Shown piece after piece: positions 27,611 to 35,070 of a DNA stretch of 64,000 nucleotides. Every line of letters begins with the position of its first letter. The stretch's first letter is position 1. The position numbers and the translations under genes were made by a program. The notes beneath the pieces were generated by a model. The model ran no database searches. It worked only from the letters and a program-made list of their open reading frames with translations, and was not told the DNA's origin. The DNA is from Bacteroidales bacterium (GTDB taxonomy: Bacteria > Bacteroidota > Bacteroidia > Bacteroidales > VadinHA17): positions 35,643-99,642 of the forward strand of contig JALONR010000022.1 of assembly GCA_025454815.1 (NCBI GenBank), in the 5' to 3' direction.

Positions 27611-29005
27611 ATGAGCGAAAAGCAGAGGACGCTGGCTAATGAGGTGAGTCTCAACGGTAAGGGGCTCCATTCCGGAATAGATGTAAAAGTGACTTTCAAG
27701 CCGGCACCCCCTAACCATGGTTATAAATTCTGCAGAACAGATCTTCCCGGTTCACCTGTGATAGATGCACTGGCTGATTACGTGACAGAGACCTCCAGGG
27801 GTACGACCCTCGTTCAGGGCGAAGCCTCGGTTGCTACCATTGAACATGTCCTGGCAGCCTTTTCAGGCATGCGCGTTGACAATGCACTGATTGAGATCAG
27901 CGGTCCTGAAGCACCTATAATGGGAGGCAGCTCCCGCATGTTTGTCGAAGCCATCAAGAAAGCGGGTGTTGTAGAGCAGGACGCCGAGCGCAATTATTAC
28001 GTCATAAAGGAGAAGATTACCTTCTCCGATGAGGAACACGGCGTTGACCTGATAATCTACCCTGACGATCACTTCAGCGCCCATGTGCTGATTGATTACA
28101 ACTCCAAGATCCTTGGAAACCAGTATGCCATCCTTGACCAGATAGACCATTTTGAAGCAGAGATAGCAGGCAGCCGCACATTTGTCTTTTTCCACGAGCT
28201 TGAACCGCTGTTCAGGATGGGACTGATAAAGGGTGGTGATCTTGAGAATGCAGTAGTGATACTGGAGCGGGAGGTGGAGCAGGAGGAGATTGACCGGATT
28301 GCCGAAATGTTCAATAAGCCAGGCATTACGGAGCACCATGCGGGTGTGCTTAACAACACCAAGCTGAGGTATCCGAATGAGCCGGCCCGGCACAAGCTGC
28401 TTGACCTTATAGGTGACCTTGCACTGGTGGGGCAACCCATCAAGGGAAGGGTAGTGGCAACCCGCCCGGGTCATTATTCCAATACACGGCTTGCAAGGCT
28501 GATCAGGCAGCAGATAAAGAGGCAGACGACGAAGAAGGAGATACCTCTTCTTGACACCACCAAGCCGGCTGCTATGGATATACAGCAGATCAAGAAGCTG
28601 CTTCCGCACCGGTTCCCGTTCCTGATGGTTGACAGGGTGCTCGAGATTACTCCAAATCATGTTATAGGGATTAAGAATACCACATACAACGAGGCTTACT
28701 TTCAGGGTCATTTCGAACAGGAACATGTCTTCCCGGGGGTGTTGCTGGTGGAGACCATGGCCCAGGTGGGTGGGATACTTGTCCTGGGAAGCGTGGATGA
28801 GCCTGAAAAATACTCCACCTATTTCCTCAAGATTGACAGGATGAAATTCAAGCACAAGGTCATTCCGGGAGACACTATCGTTGTGAGGGCAGATCTTACT
28901 GAACCCATGAGGAGGAATATTGTGATAATGTATTGCCAGGCCTTTGTGGGAGAGAAACTGGTGGCTGAAGGGGAGATGACGGCACAGGTTATCAAGAACA
29001 AATAG
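27611..29005 (+). CDS. lpxC-fabZ: Bifunctional LpxC deacetylase / FabZ dehydratase
   Basis: One 464-residue chain joins two enzymes. Residues ~1-310 are LpxC, the zinc deacetylase of the committed lipid A step. Visible motifs are NGKGLHSG, TIEHVLAAFSGM with a zinc His near residue 79, and HKLLDLIGDLAL with the HxxxD zinc ligands near 262. Residues ~325-464 are FabZ, which dehydrates 3-hydroxyacyl-ACP; HRFPFLMVDRV and GHFEQEHVFPGVLLVE hold its catalytic His and Glu. Both halves look active. This fusion is known in Bacteroidota and links lipid A synthesis with fatty-acid synthesis, which compete for the same 3-hydroxyacyl-ACP. Confidence 0.95.
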   Translation: MSEKQRTLANEVSLNGKGLHSGIDVKVTFKPAPPNHGYKFCRTDLPGSPVIDALADYVTETSRGTTLVQGEASVATIEHVLAAFSGMRVDNALIEISGPEAPIMGGSSRMFVEAIKKAGVVEQDAERNYYVIKEKITFSDEEHGVDLIIYPDDHFSAHVLIDYNSKILGNQYAILDQIDHFEAEIAGSRTFVFFHELEPLFRMGLIKGGDLENAVVILEREVEQEEIDRIAEMFNKPGITEHHAGVLNNTKLRYPNEPARHKLLDLIGDLALVGQPIKGRVVATRPGHYSNTRLARLIRQQIKRQTTKKEIPLLDTTKPAAMDIQQIKKLLPHRFPFLMVDRVLEITPNHVIGIKNTTYNEAYFQGHFEQEHVFPGVLLVETMAQVGGILVLGSVDEPEKYSTYFLKIDRMKFKHKVIPGDTIVVRADLTEPMRRNIVIMYCQAFVGEKLVAEGEMTAQVIKNK

Positions 29006-29011
29006 CGACAT

Positions 29012-29785
29012 ATGATTTCTTCATTGGCACATATTGATCCGAAGGCTCAGATTGGCGAGGGGGTCACAGTTGAGCCTTTTGCCACCATTTATGGTGACGT
29101 AATTATTGGCGAAGGGACCTGGATCGGGCCGGGGGCTGTCATCTATGACGGTGCGAGGATAGGCAGTAATTGCCGTATCTTCAACGGTGCCTCCATCTCC
29201 GCTATACCCATGGACCTGAAGTTCAGCGGGGAGGAGACCACCCTCGAGATTGGTGACAACACCACTGTCAGGGAATTTACCACACTCAACAGGGGCACCA
29301 GGGCAAGAGGCAGAACCAAAATCGGGAAAAACTGCCTGCTGATGGCATATGTGCATGTGGCTCACGACTGCAGTCTGGGTGATAATGTGATCATGGTAGC
29401 ATTGTCAGGTATAGCCGGTGAGGTGGAGCTGGGGAACTGGGTGACGCTGGGCGGTGGAACCATTGTTCACCAGTTTGTCCGTATCGGCAACCATGCCTTT
29501 CTTGGAGGCGGTTCAAAGGTGCGGATGGATATCCCCCCTTTCATCAAGGCTGACAGGGAGCCGCTCTCATATATGGGTCTCAACACTGTGGGGCTTGAAA
29601 GAAGAGGGTTCACAAAAGAGAAGATGCGGGAGCTGCACGAGATATACAGGGCTTATTTCAATATGGGGATGAACGGGAGCAAGGCGCTTGAATATATTGA
29701 AGCCAATTTCCCTTCCACTCCTGAACGAGATTATATACTGGATTTTATAAAGAAATCCGAAAGGGGAGTTATCAGGGGGCGTTAA
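29012..29785 (+). CDS. lpxA: UDP-N-acetylglucosamine acyltransferase
   Basis: LpxA transfers a 3-hydroxyacyl chain from ACP to UDP-GlcNAc, the first lipid A step. The 257-residue protein is a hexapeptide-repeat beta-helix followed by a C-terminal helical domain. The catalytic His lies in LLMAYVHVAHDCSLGDN (about residue 118). It starts 7 bp after the LpxC-FabZ stop, so it is co-transcribed. Its stop codon lies in the loop of the terminator that follows. Confidence 0.95.
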   Translation: MISSLAHIDPKAQIGEGVTVEPFATIYGDVIIGEGTWIGPGAVIYDGARIGSNCRIFNGASISAIPMDLKFSGEETTLEIGDNTTVREFTTLNRGTRARGRTKIGKNCLLMAYVHVAHDCSLGDNVIMVALSGIAGEVELGNWVTLGGGTIVHQFVRIGNHAFLGGGSKVRMDIPPFIKADREPLSYMGLNTVGLERRGFTKEKMRELHEIYRAYFNMGMNGSKALEYIEANFPSTPERDYILDFIKKSERGVIRGR

Positions 29786-29796
29786 GCCCCTTTTTT
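29776..29796 (+). terminator. Terminator of the lpx operon, overlapping the lpxA stop
   Basis: GGGGC-GTTAA-GCCCC is followed by TTTTTT. The TAA stop codon of lpxA forms part of the 5-base loop, so a ribosome finishing lpxA would cover the hairpin. Confidence 0.8.
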
Positions 29797-29817
29797 GTTG
29801 CCGGGGGTATAAAACAC

Positions 29818-29853
29818 GAATGGGAACCATACTGTACGTAATAGTTCCCATTC
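29818..29853 (-). terminator. Inverted repeat, possible minus-strand terminator
   Basis: GAATGGGAAC and GTTCCCATTC are perfect 10-bp arms around a 16-base loop. On the minus strand it is followed by GTGTTTTAT. It could end the minus-strand transcript predicted to start near 30402; the U-tract is poor, so this is tentative. Confidence 0.35.
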
Positions 29854-30402
29854 CGGCGAGTGACAGCCATGACCGTCATTGCCGCCATGCTACTGTTATT
29901 GCAGCCGGTTCATCTCTCTTCCTCCTCCCTTTCCTGGTCTGCTGTCTGCCCGGAGGCTGACTGCTTTCCTGTTCCGGTATCTCTTCTGCTTTCCGTAGTC
30001 ACCTTTCGGTTTTCCGGGGAGCATAACGGGATGCGGAGGCATGAACCCCTGAAGCACGACACTCCCCTGAGGGACAGCTGCTGTCATGCCCGGATCATCT
30101 CCATCCTATCCTCGCCGGTTTGGGTGGCATGATGATCCTCTCTCTGAACGGGCACATTTGCTGCTTTATTAGCTTTCAGCCTTGCATCTGTGTTGCTTCC
30201 CTCTCCCGGTTGTTACACCGTTTGAAGATTGCTCCGTCAGACCGCCAGGATGGGAAGGCTTCTCAGCCTGCACCCGTGACGGACGCATCAGGACCGTAAT
30301 CCGTCAGCGTGAGACTCTGAAGTCTGATGTTAATTCAGAGTGATAATTAAACCATTCGAAAGAACCTTCATGCTTCAGAGCGACTCTTTATCGCTCACAT
30401 GG
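29818..30402 (-). ncRNA. Candidate structured minus-strand transcript, unknown function
   Basis: This 800-bp gap between lpxA and the MuiA-like gene has no convincing protein gene. On the minus strand a perfect promoter (30408-30439) should start RNA near 30402. The first 170 nt fold readily: GAGCGA/TCGCTC (30396-30378), ACTCTGAA/TTCAGAGT (30341-30314), TGACGGA/TCCGTCA (30306-30277) and AGGCT-GAGA-AGCCT with a GNRA loop (30269-30256). A second TGACGGA (30239-30233) could compete for the same TCCGTCA. Downstream lie an 11-codon ORF (ATG 30131) behind GAGAGAGG and a basic 63-codon ORF (30087-29896), neither recognised. It may be a regulatory RNA, an mRNA with a long leader, or a decayed gene. 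Confidence 0.35.
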
Positions 30403-30407
30403 TAGAA

Positions 30408-30439
30408 CAAATATAACCCGAAAAGCTGCCTCAGACAAA
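30408..30439 (-). promoter_or_regulatory. Perfect Bacteroidota promoter, minus strand
   Basis: On the minus strand TTTG (30439-30436), a 20-base spacer and TATATTTG (30415-30408) match the consensus fully. No recognised gene lies downstream for more than 600 bp on this strand, which is why the region is listed as a candidate RNA. Confidence 0.7.
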
Positions 30440-30537
30440 TTTTTCAGGGGAATTCTTCGATTAAGAAAATAACACGAAATAAACAGACTTTTCAACAAGA
30501 GTAATTCACATTCAATGAGGAGATTGGCATAAAAGAA

Positions 30538-30569
30538 GTGAGGTTATCAACAGCTGTTGATAACCTCAC
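30538..30569 (-). terminator. 32-bp perfect palindrome, likely terminator of the MuiA-like gene
   Basis: GTGAGGTTATCAACAG is followed at once by its exact reverse complement, so there is no spacer. It begins 24 bp after the MuiA-like stop, and on the minus strand TTCTTTTATG follows. As RNA it would form a hairpin of about 14 bp with a 4-base loop. A dyad binding site is the other possibility. Confidence 0.6.
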
Positions 30570-30593
30570 CTGTCAGTCGTTTGCAACTCCCTG

Positions 30594-32207
30594 TCATTCA
30601 AGGATTACTTTCCGGTTTTTTGGGTACCGGACACTGTATGTGAAGATAATTTCTTTGGTTTCGCGGGGTGCTATGGTCAGGTCCCAGGTGACCTCCCCAG
30701 AGGCAATGTTACGGTTCCCGCCGCTGAGTTCCACTGCCTCAACCGTGATGTCACTGTTCTGCGGCAACGGCAGCTGGTCACGCAGTTTCAGGGTGACCTC
30801 TCTGCTCTTGTTGTTGCGCACGGAGATAAGGAATGAAAGGGTCTCAACCCTGTTGGTCCCGATCAGTTTCTGGGAGGTAAAGTCTTTCCTTCGGTCACGT
30901 TTCACCGTAATGCTGTTGTCTGCACCAAGTGACACCGTCAGGGTGTCAGTCAGCTCGGCAGTATTTATATAACCCTTTCCGGTAAAGGTGTTGCTGAAAT
31001 AGATATTCGATTCCCCCGGGAGAAGATTGTACTGGTCCCATCCGGTGACATAACCAACCAGGTAAGCTGCAGGTGTGATCTTGGGTGTTGTGGCATAGCT
31101 GTAGGTGGCCGGTACTGTCAGACGCTGGAGTTCCACAGTCTCCGGTTTGCCTCCGGTGGCAATCGTCTTCGGAATATTGACATCAAAGCTGAAGCTGATG
31201 TTCGACTCGCTGACGGTGACCGGCATAGGGGCGCTGGCATCAGCCACCATGACTACCTCTTCCAAAGCCATAGGTTCGCTCTCACGTTTTGAAGATACAT
31301 TTACCCCTGCTGCTTTACCCTGCAACCCCCTCATCATAACCGGCGGGTAGAAGTCAATGAACCATGGGTTCAGAAGAGGCAGTGACCCTGCAGTCATAGG
31401 TGCCGCATTTGAGAGGGAGATCTTCACATCCTTCCATTCAATGCCGCTGTTCTGCCATACATTTGCCTTGTATATGATCACGGCAGGATCTGAAATGTCG
31501 TCAACCCTGATGTCATAAGCCGGCTGCCAGCCGGCATTCATCACAACATATGAAATATCCAGTTTACCAGTGGCAGGCTTGCTGCCGCTTATCGAAACCA
31601 CTATTTCACCCGTGGGCATCTTCGAACGGTCAACCGTGCCGGCAAGCTGCTTTTCAAGCTTCTCCTTTTCCTCCCTGTATTCCCTGAGTATCCTCAGTTT
31701 CTTATGAATTGCGCCTTTGACAGACTCCATATTTGAACCGTAGAGATCTATCAGTGACCTGAGCTGCTCTGGAGTAATGGTTGACTTTTCGGTCACAACG
31801 TCATAGTTGGCCTTGAGGAAACGCTCTTTCTCAAGAAGCACTTCCATTGCCATTTCCTCGTCTTCGATCCTGAGCTGCAGGGCATCAATCTTTTCACGCA
31901 GTTCTTTAACCTCAGCTGATTCTGACGGATTCTCGAGGTAGTTGTTGCGGTGAGTGACACCGGTAATCATGAAATCACCTTCACCCCGTACCTGTATGCT
32001 GTTGGGATCAATGTAGGGCGACAAACTCCCGGCTATGTAATCATAGGTGCCGGGCTGAAGTGTGAAAACTGCTTCACCGGTGAGCTGGGCTCCGTGCCTG
32101 AAGACAGTCACATGGCTGACCGGACACTGGATATACTTCTCCTGGGCTTCAAGGGTGGCAGAGTAAAGTGCAATTGCAAAGAGAGCAATAAACATTAACT
32201 TTTTCAT
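30594..32207 (-). CDS. DUF4139 / mucoidy-inhibitor MuiA-like exported protein
   Basis: The 537-residue protein has a signal peptide (MKKLMFIALFAIALYSATLEAQ). An N-terminal DUF4140-like part (VTVFRHGAQLTGEAVFTLQPGTYDYIAGSLSPYID is split over strands) comes next, then a coiled coil of about 110 residues (~95-205). A C-terminal DUF4139 domain follows, with YVVMNAGWQPAYDIRVDD and WQNSGIEWKDVKISLSNA. Such proteins are periplasmic or surface-exposed with unknown molecular role. Near residue 290 it carries RGLQGKAAGVNVSS and then EEVVMV, which resemble the plug signature of SusC-type receptors and are not part of DUF4139. It is monocistronic, with a terminator on its 3' side. Confidence 0.75.
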   Translation of the reverse strand: MKKLMFIALFAIALYSATLEAQEKYIQCPVSHVTVFRHGAQLTGEAVFTLQPGTYDYIAGSLSPYIDPNSIQVRGEGDFMITGVTHRNNYLENPSESAEVKELREKIDALQLRIEDEEMAMEVLLEKERFLKANYDVVTEKSTITPEQLRSLIDLYGSNMESVKGAIHKKLRILREYREEKEKLEKQLAGTVDRSKMPTGEIVVSISGSKPATGKLDISYVVMNAGWQPAYDIRVDDISDPAVIIYKANVWQNSGIEWKDVKISLSNAAPMTAGSLPLLNPWFIDFYPPVMMRGLQGKAAGVNVSSKRESEPMALEEVVMVADASAPMPVTVSESNISFSFDVNIPKTIATGGKPETVELQRLTVPATYSYATTPKITPAAYLVGYVTGWDQYNLLPGESNIYFSNTFTGKGYINTAELTDTLTVSLGADNSITVKRDRRKDFTSQKLIGTNRVETLSFLISVRNNKSREVTLKLRDQLPLPQNSDITVEAVELSGGNRNIASGEVTWDLTIAPRETKEIIFTYSVRYPKNRKVILE

Positions 32208-32273
32208 GTGACAGATTTTTTATAAAGATATTTAAAAAGTGTGTTCAGGCTGAAAAAGACAAAAATCCTGCCG

Positions 32274-32310
32274 TAAAAAAAGGCTGCCGGACAATTACTG
32301 TCCGGCAGCC
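32274..32310 (-). terminator. Terminator of the ECF sigma factor gene
   Basis: On the minus strand a perfect 12-bp stem (GGCTGCCGGACA / TGTCCGGCAGCC) with a 5-base loop is followed by seven T residues. It lies 21 bp past the sigma factor stop. Confidence 0.9.
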
Positions 32311-32331
32311 CGTCATTACCATCAATTAAAC

Positions 32332-32838
32332 CTAACCATTGTAATCTTTAAGAACACTCATCAGTTTCTGACGGGCAAAGAAGATACGGCTTTTTACCGT
32401 GCCCAGCTTGAGATTCAGGTTCTCGGCTATCTCCTCGTACTTGAATCCGTCAAGGTGCATGCGGAAGGGGAGACGGTAATCGTCGTGCAGCTCATCTATG
32501 GCCTTCTCTATCTCATTGCCGGCGTAGGACGACTCAGGAGAAATACTCCCCTTGTCTGACGGCATGTTGAGATAATAAAGCTCCTGCGTTCCGTCCATCA
32601 TGGTATTCTCCCTCATCTTGCGGCGGTAGTTGTTGATGAAGGTGTTTTTCATTATCGTGAAGACCCAGGCCTTGAGGTTTGTGGCATCCACAAACTTGTC
32701 CTGGTTCTGTATTGCCTTTAAAAAGGTGTCCTGAACGAGATCAAGCGCATTGTCGCGGTCGAGGGTGAGACTGAGGGCGTACTTCTGAAGATTGCCCTTT
32801 AAATCTATTATGCTGGTTGTAAATTCCTGTGCAGTCAT
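32332..32838 (-). CDS. ECF-type RNA polymerase sigma factor
   Basis: The ORF track starts at 32895, but a perfect promoter lies inside that extension, so ATG 32838 (MTAQEFTTSI) is the real start, giving 168 residues. Region 2 reads NALDLVQDTFLKAIQ and LKAWVFTIMKNTFINNYRR (recognition of the -7 element and core binding). Region 4 is LPFRMHLDGFKYEEIAENLNLKLGTVKSRIFFARQKL. No anti-sigma gene is next to it; the flanking genes are a MuiA-like protein and a lysophospholipase. The regulon is not readable here. Confidence 0.88.
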   Translation of the reverse strand: MTAQEFTTSIIDLKGNLQKYALSLTLDRDNALDLVQDTFLKAIQNQDKFVDATNLKAWVFTIMKNTFINNYRRKMRENTMMDGTQELYYLNMPSDKGSISPESSYAGNEIEKAIDELHDDYRLPFRMHLDGFKYEEIAENLNLKLGTVKSRIFFARQKLMSVLKDYNG

Positions 32839-32864
32839 CTCTCTGTTCTTTTCGTTTGTTGACA

Positions 32865-32896
32865 CAAAGTTAAACATACAAATTCGGATATCCAAA
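32865..32896 (-). promoter_or_regulatory. Perfect promoter of the ECF sigma factor gene
   Basis: On the minus strand TTTG (32896-32893), a 20-base spacer and TAACTTTG (32872-32865) match the consensus exactly. The RNA should start near 32859, about 20 nt before ATG 32838. Confidence 0.75.
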
Positions 32897-33200
32897 TCTT
32901 AATATCTTAATATATTGTTAAAGTAACAGGCAGAGGGGTGTTTTCTAAATATTAAAGTGAGAATAATCAGGCATATATCAGCCGGTTGTCTAAATTAGGA
33001 TAAACAGGTATTATTTTATTTTTTACCTGTCCGGACAGAATGAGGGGCAGAGCAGAAGAGGAGGCTTACAATGCCATGATACCAGATAATCAATATATTA
33101 CAATCAAAACCATGTATCATGAACTTTGTTCATATGGCCTTTACCGGCAGCAGCTTCGGATCCTTGCCCCATTTTTTCTATCTTTACAAAAAAGTGCCTT
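32897..33200. other. Intergenic region between the sigma factor and lysophospholipase genes
   Basis: About 300 bp of A/T-rich sequence without a gene. It holds ACAGGTA and TACCTGT as inverted arms around 12 bases near 33005-33030, of unknown role, and TATCTTTA near 33178, a near-consensus -7 element for the lysophospholipase gene. Confidence 0.5.
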
Positions 33201-34013
33201 ATGGAGCTGAGAGATTATCCTTCAGGGAAAACAGCCTTTTATGAATTTGATGCACCAGGAGAACCGCGCGCGGTGATACTTCTCGTGCACGGGCTCGGAG
33301 AGCATGCAGGCAGATACGCAGGCTGGGCTGCCCGCTTCAATGATCAGGGAGTGTCACTGCGGGCTTTTGACCTGCCGGGGCATGGGCAGACTCCGGGCAG
33401 GTGGGGGGTGGTACCCTCCCCTGAGAAGGTATATGATACTATTGATGAGATTCTCCGGGAAACTGCCGGCACCTTTCCGGGAGTGCCGCTCTTCATCTAC
33501 GGACACAGCCTGGGCGGCGGAATAGTGCTCAGCTATCTTGTAAAAAGACGTCCGGCCCTGACCGGTGCCATAGTGACCTCACCATGGGTCATCCTTTCGG
33601 AGACTCCCCCGGCCATCAAGGGTTTCCTGGCGAAGATTGCAGGGAAGCTGATGCCGGGCATGACACAGTCTTCGGGACTGAAGACGGAATACCTCTCCCG
33701 TGACCCCGGGGTAGTGGATGCATACCGTAATGATCAGCTTGTTCATGGCCAGATTTCAGCCGGGCTCTATCTCTGGATGACAGTTTCCGCGGAGGAAATC
33801 CTGGCACGTGCCGGTGAGATTGATGTTCCGCTTCTGATTGCACATGGCCGCAATGACATGATCACATCACCCTCCGGATCTGTTCAGGTGGCTGGAGCAG
33901 CACCCCGGGCAACCCTTAAATTATGGGACGAGGGCTATCATGAGCTTCACAATGATCCGCTGAAGGAGGAACACTTCGATTTCATCACCGAGTGGATGGA
34001 TACCCTGTTGTAA
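33201..34013 (+). CDS. Alpha/beta hydrolase, monoacylglycerol lipase / lysophospholipase type
   Basis: The start is ATG 33201 (MELRDYPSGKTAFYEF); the 25 upstream codons in the ORF track overlap the probable promoter. The 270-residue protein has the HGLGEHAGRY oxyanion region (about residue 35), the nucleophile elbow GHSLGGG (Ser ~103), the acid in IAHGRNDMITS (~222) and His in EGYHELHND (~250). This is the full catalytic triad of the monoglyceride lipase family. There is no signal peptide, so it is probably cytoplasmic. The GSCFA gene follows within a few bases, suggesting one transcript. Confidence 0.85.
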   Translation: MELRDYPSGKTAFYEFDAPGEPRAVILLVHGLGEHAGRYAGWAARFNDQGVSLRAFDLPGHGQTPGRWGVVPSPEKVYDTIDEILRETAGTFPGVPLFIYGHSLGGGIVLSYLVKRRPALTGAIVTSPWVILSETPPAIKGFLAKIAGKLMPGMTQSSGLKTEYLSRDPGVVDAYRNDQLVHGQISAGLYLWMTVSAEEILARAGEIDVPLLIAHGRNDMITSPSGSVQVAGAAPRATLKLWDEGYHELHNDPLKEEHFDFITEWMDTLL

Positions 34014-34020
34014 CCGGTTG

Positions 34021-35001
34021 ATGATGGAACTGTTCACAGTGGTGCAACTGCCATCTGCAGCCTCTGAGATCACCTTCGAAACGCCGGTGATGTTCCTGGG
34101 GTCCTGCTTTGCAAATGAGATTGGTTACCGCATGGCTTCGGGCAAGTTACCGGTGATGACCAACCCGCACGGCACCCTCTTCAATCCATTTTCCGTGGCT
34201 GCAGCAACAGACAGGTTCATTTCAGCCCATAAATACACAGAAGATGACATTTACCTTCACCAGAACAGGTATATGAGTCTTGACCATCACACCGCCTTCT
34301 CATCATATGAGCGTGATGTGCTGACCGACAGGCTTAACGAAGTCAGCCGCGCAGCCTCTTCATTCATAAGAAAGGCCTCATTTCTTTTTGTCACATTTGG
34401 TACATCCTATTTATATACACTCAGGGAGACCGGAGCCATAGTTGCCAACTGCCACAAGCTCCCCTCGTCGCTTTTCAGCCGGAGGCAGGCGTCATGGTCT
34501 GAAATTGCTGACCGCTGGAGGCTGACTCTAGACTTTCTTGCGGAGCTTAACCCGGATCTGAAGGTTTGGTTCACGGTAAGCCCTGTGCGCCATATGAGCG
34601 ACGGCGCCCATGCAAACCAGTTAAGCAAGGCACACCTTCTGCTGGCAGTTGAGGACCTGCTCGGGCATCCTTCGGTTGAAGGATACTTCCCCGCATACGA
34701 GATCTTCATGGATGAACTGCGTGATTACCGTTATTATGCTCCTGACATGGTTCATCCGTCAGAGACGGCAATTGACTATATATGGGAAAAATTCTGCAGT
34801 ATATTTATTTCCGGCCATACTCTGAGGCTCTGGAACGAGGCTGCAAAGATCACCAGGGCAACGGGGCACCGCATCACCGGCGGCAAAAGTGAGGCAGTAT
34901 CTTTCGCCAGTTCAATGCTTGAGAGGATCAAAGACCTGAAAGGGAGGGCCCCCTATCTGAACTTTGCTGAGGAGGAAAAGTACTTCAGCTCAATTTTGTA
35001 G
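34021..35001 (+). CDS. GSCFA domain protein
   Basis: The 326-residue protein carries the GSCFA signature itself in MFLGSCFANEIGYRM (about residues 24-38) and SFLFVTFGTSYLY near 124. The GSCFA family is found in Bacteroidota and relatives and resembles SGNH hydrolases; its substrate is unknown. The conserved Ser and Cys of the motif and a C-terminal DMVHPSETAIDYIWEKF with a candidate Asp and His are present. ATG 34021 or 34024 is the start; the track's TTG at 34018 is unnecessary. It follows the lipase by 7 bp. Confidence 0.8.
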   Translation: MMELFTVVQLPSAASEITFETPVMFLGSCFANEIGYRMASGKLPVMTNPHGTLFNPFSVAAATDRFISAHKYTEDDIYLHQNRYMSLDHHTAFSSYERDVLTDRLNEVSRAASSFIRKASFLFVTFGTSYLYTLRETGAIVANCHKLPSSLFSRRQASWSEIADRWRLTLDFLAELNPDLKVWFTVSPVRHMSDGAHANQLSKAHLLLAVEDLLGHPSVEGYFPAYEIFMDELRDYRYYAPDMVHPSETAIDYIWEKFCSIFISGHTLRLWNEAAKITRATGHRITGGKSEAVSFASSMLERIKDLKGRAPYLNFAEEEKYFSSIL

Positions 35002-35070
35002 AAAAAAATCCTCAGATATTTAAACAAAATGTGCTTTTACTTGTTTTTGTTTCATGAAATCTTAACAAAA

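Noticed and set aside
27863-29011. 382-codon ORF on the minus strand
   Set aside because: It runs antisense through lpxC-fabZ, and its translation shows no domain or signal.
29860-30132. Plus-strand 90-codon ORF in the gap after lpxA
   Set aside because: Ser/Leu-rich translation without a family match; the promoter and GNRA hairpin in this gap point to the minus strand.
33005-33030. ACAGGTA/TACCTGT inverted repeat as a terminator
   Set aside because: It has a 12-base loop, no T tract and no gene ending nearby on either strand.
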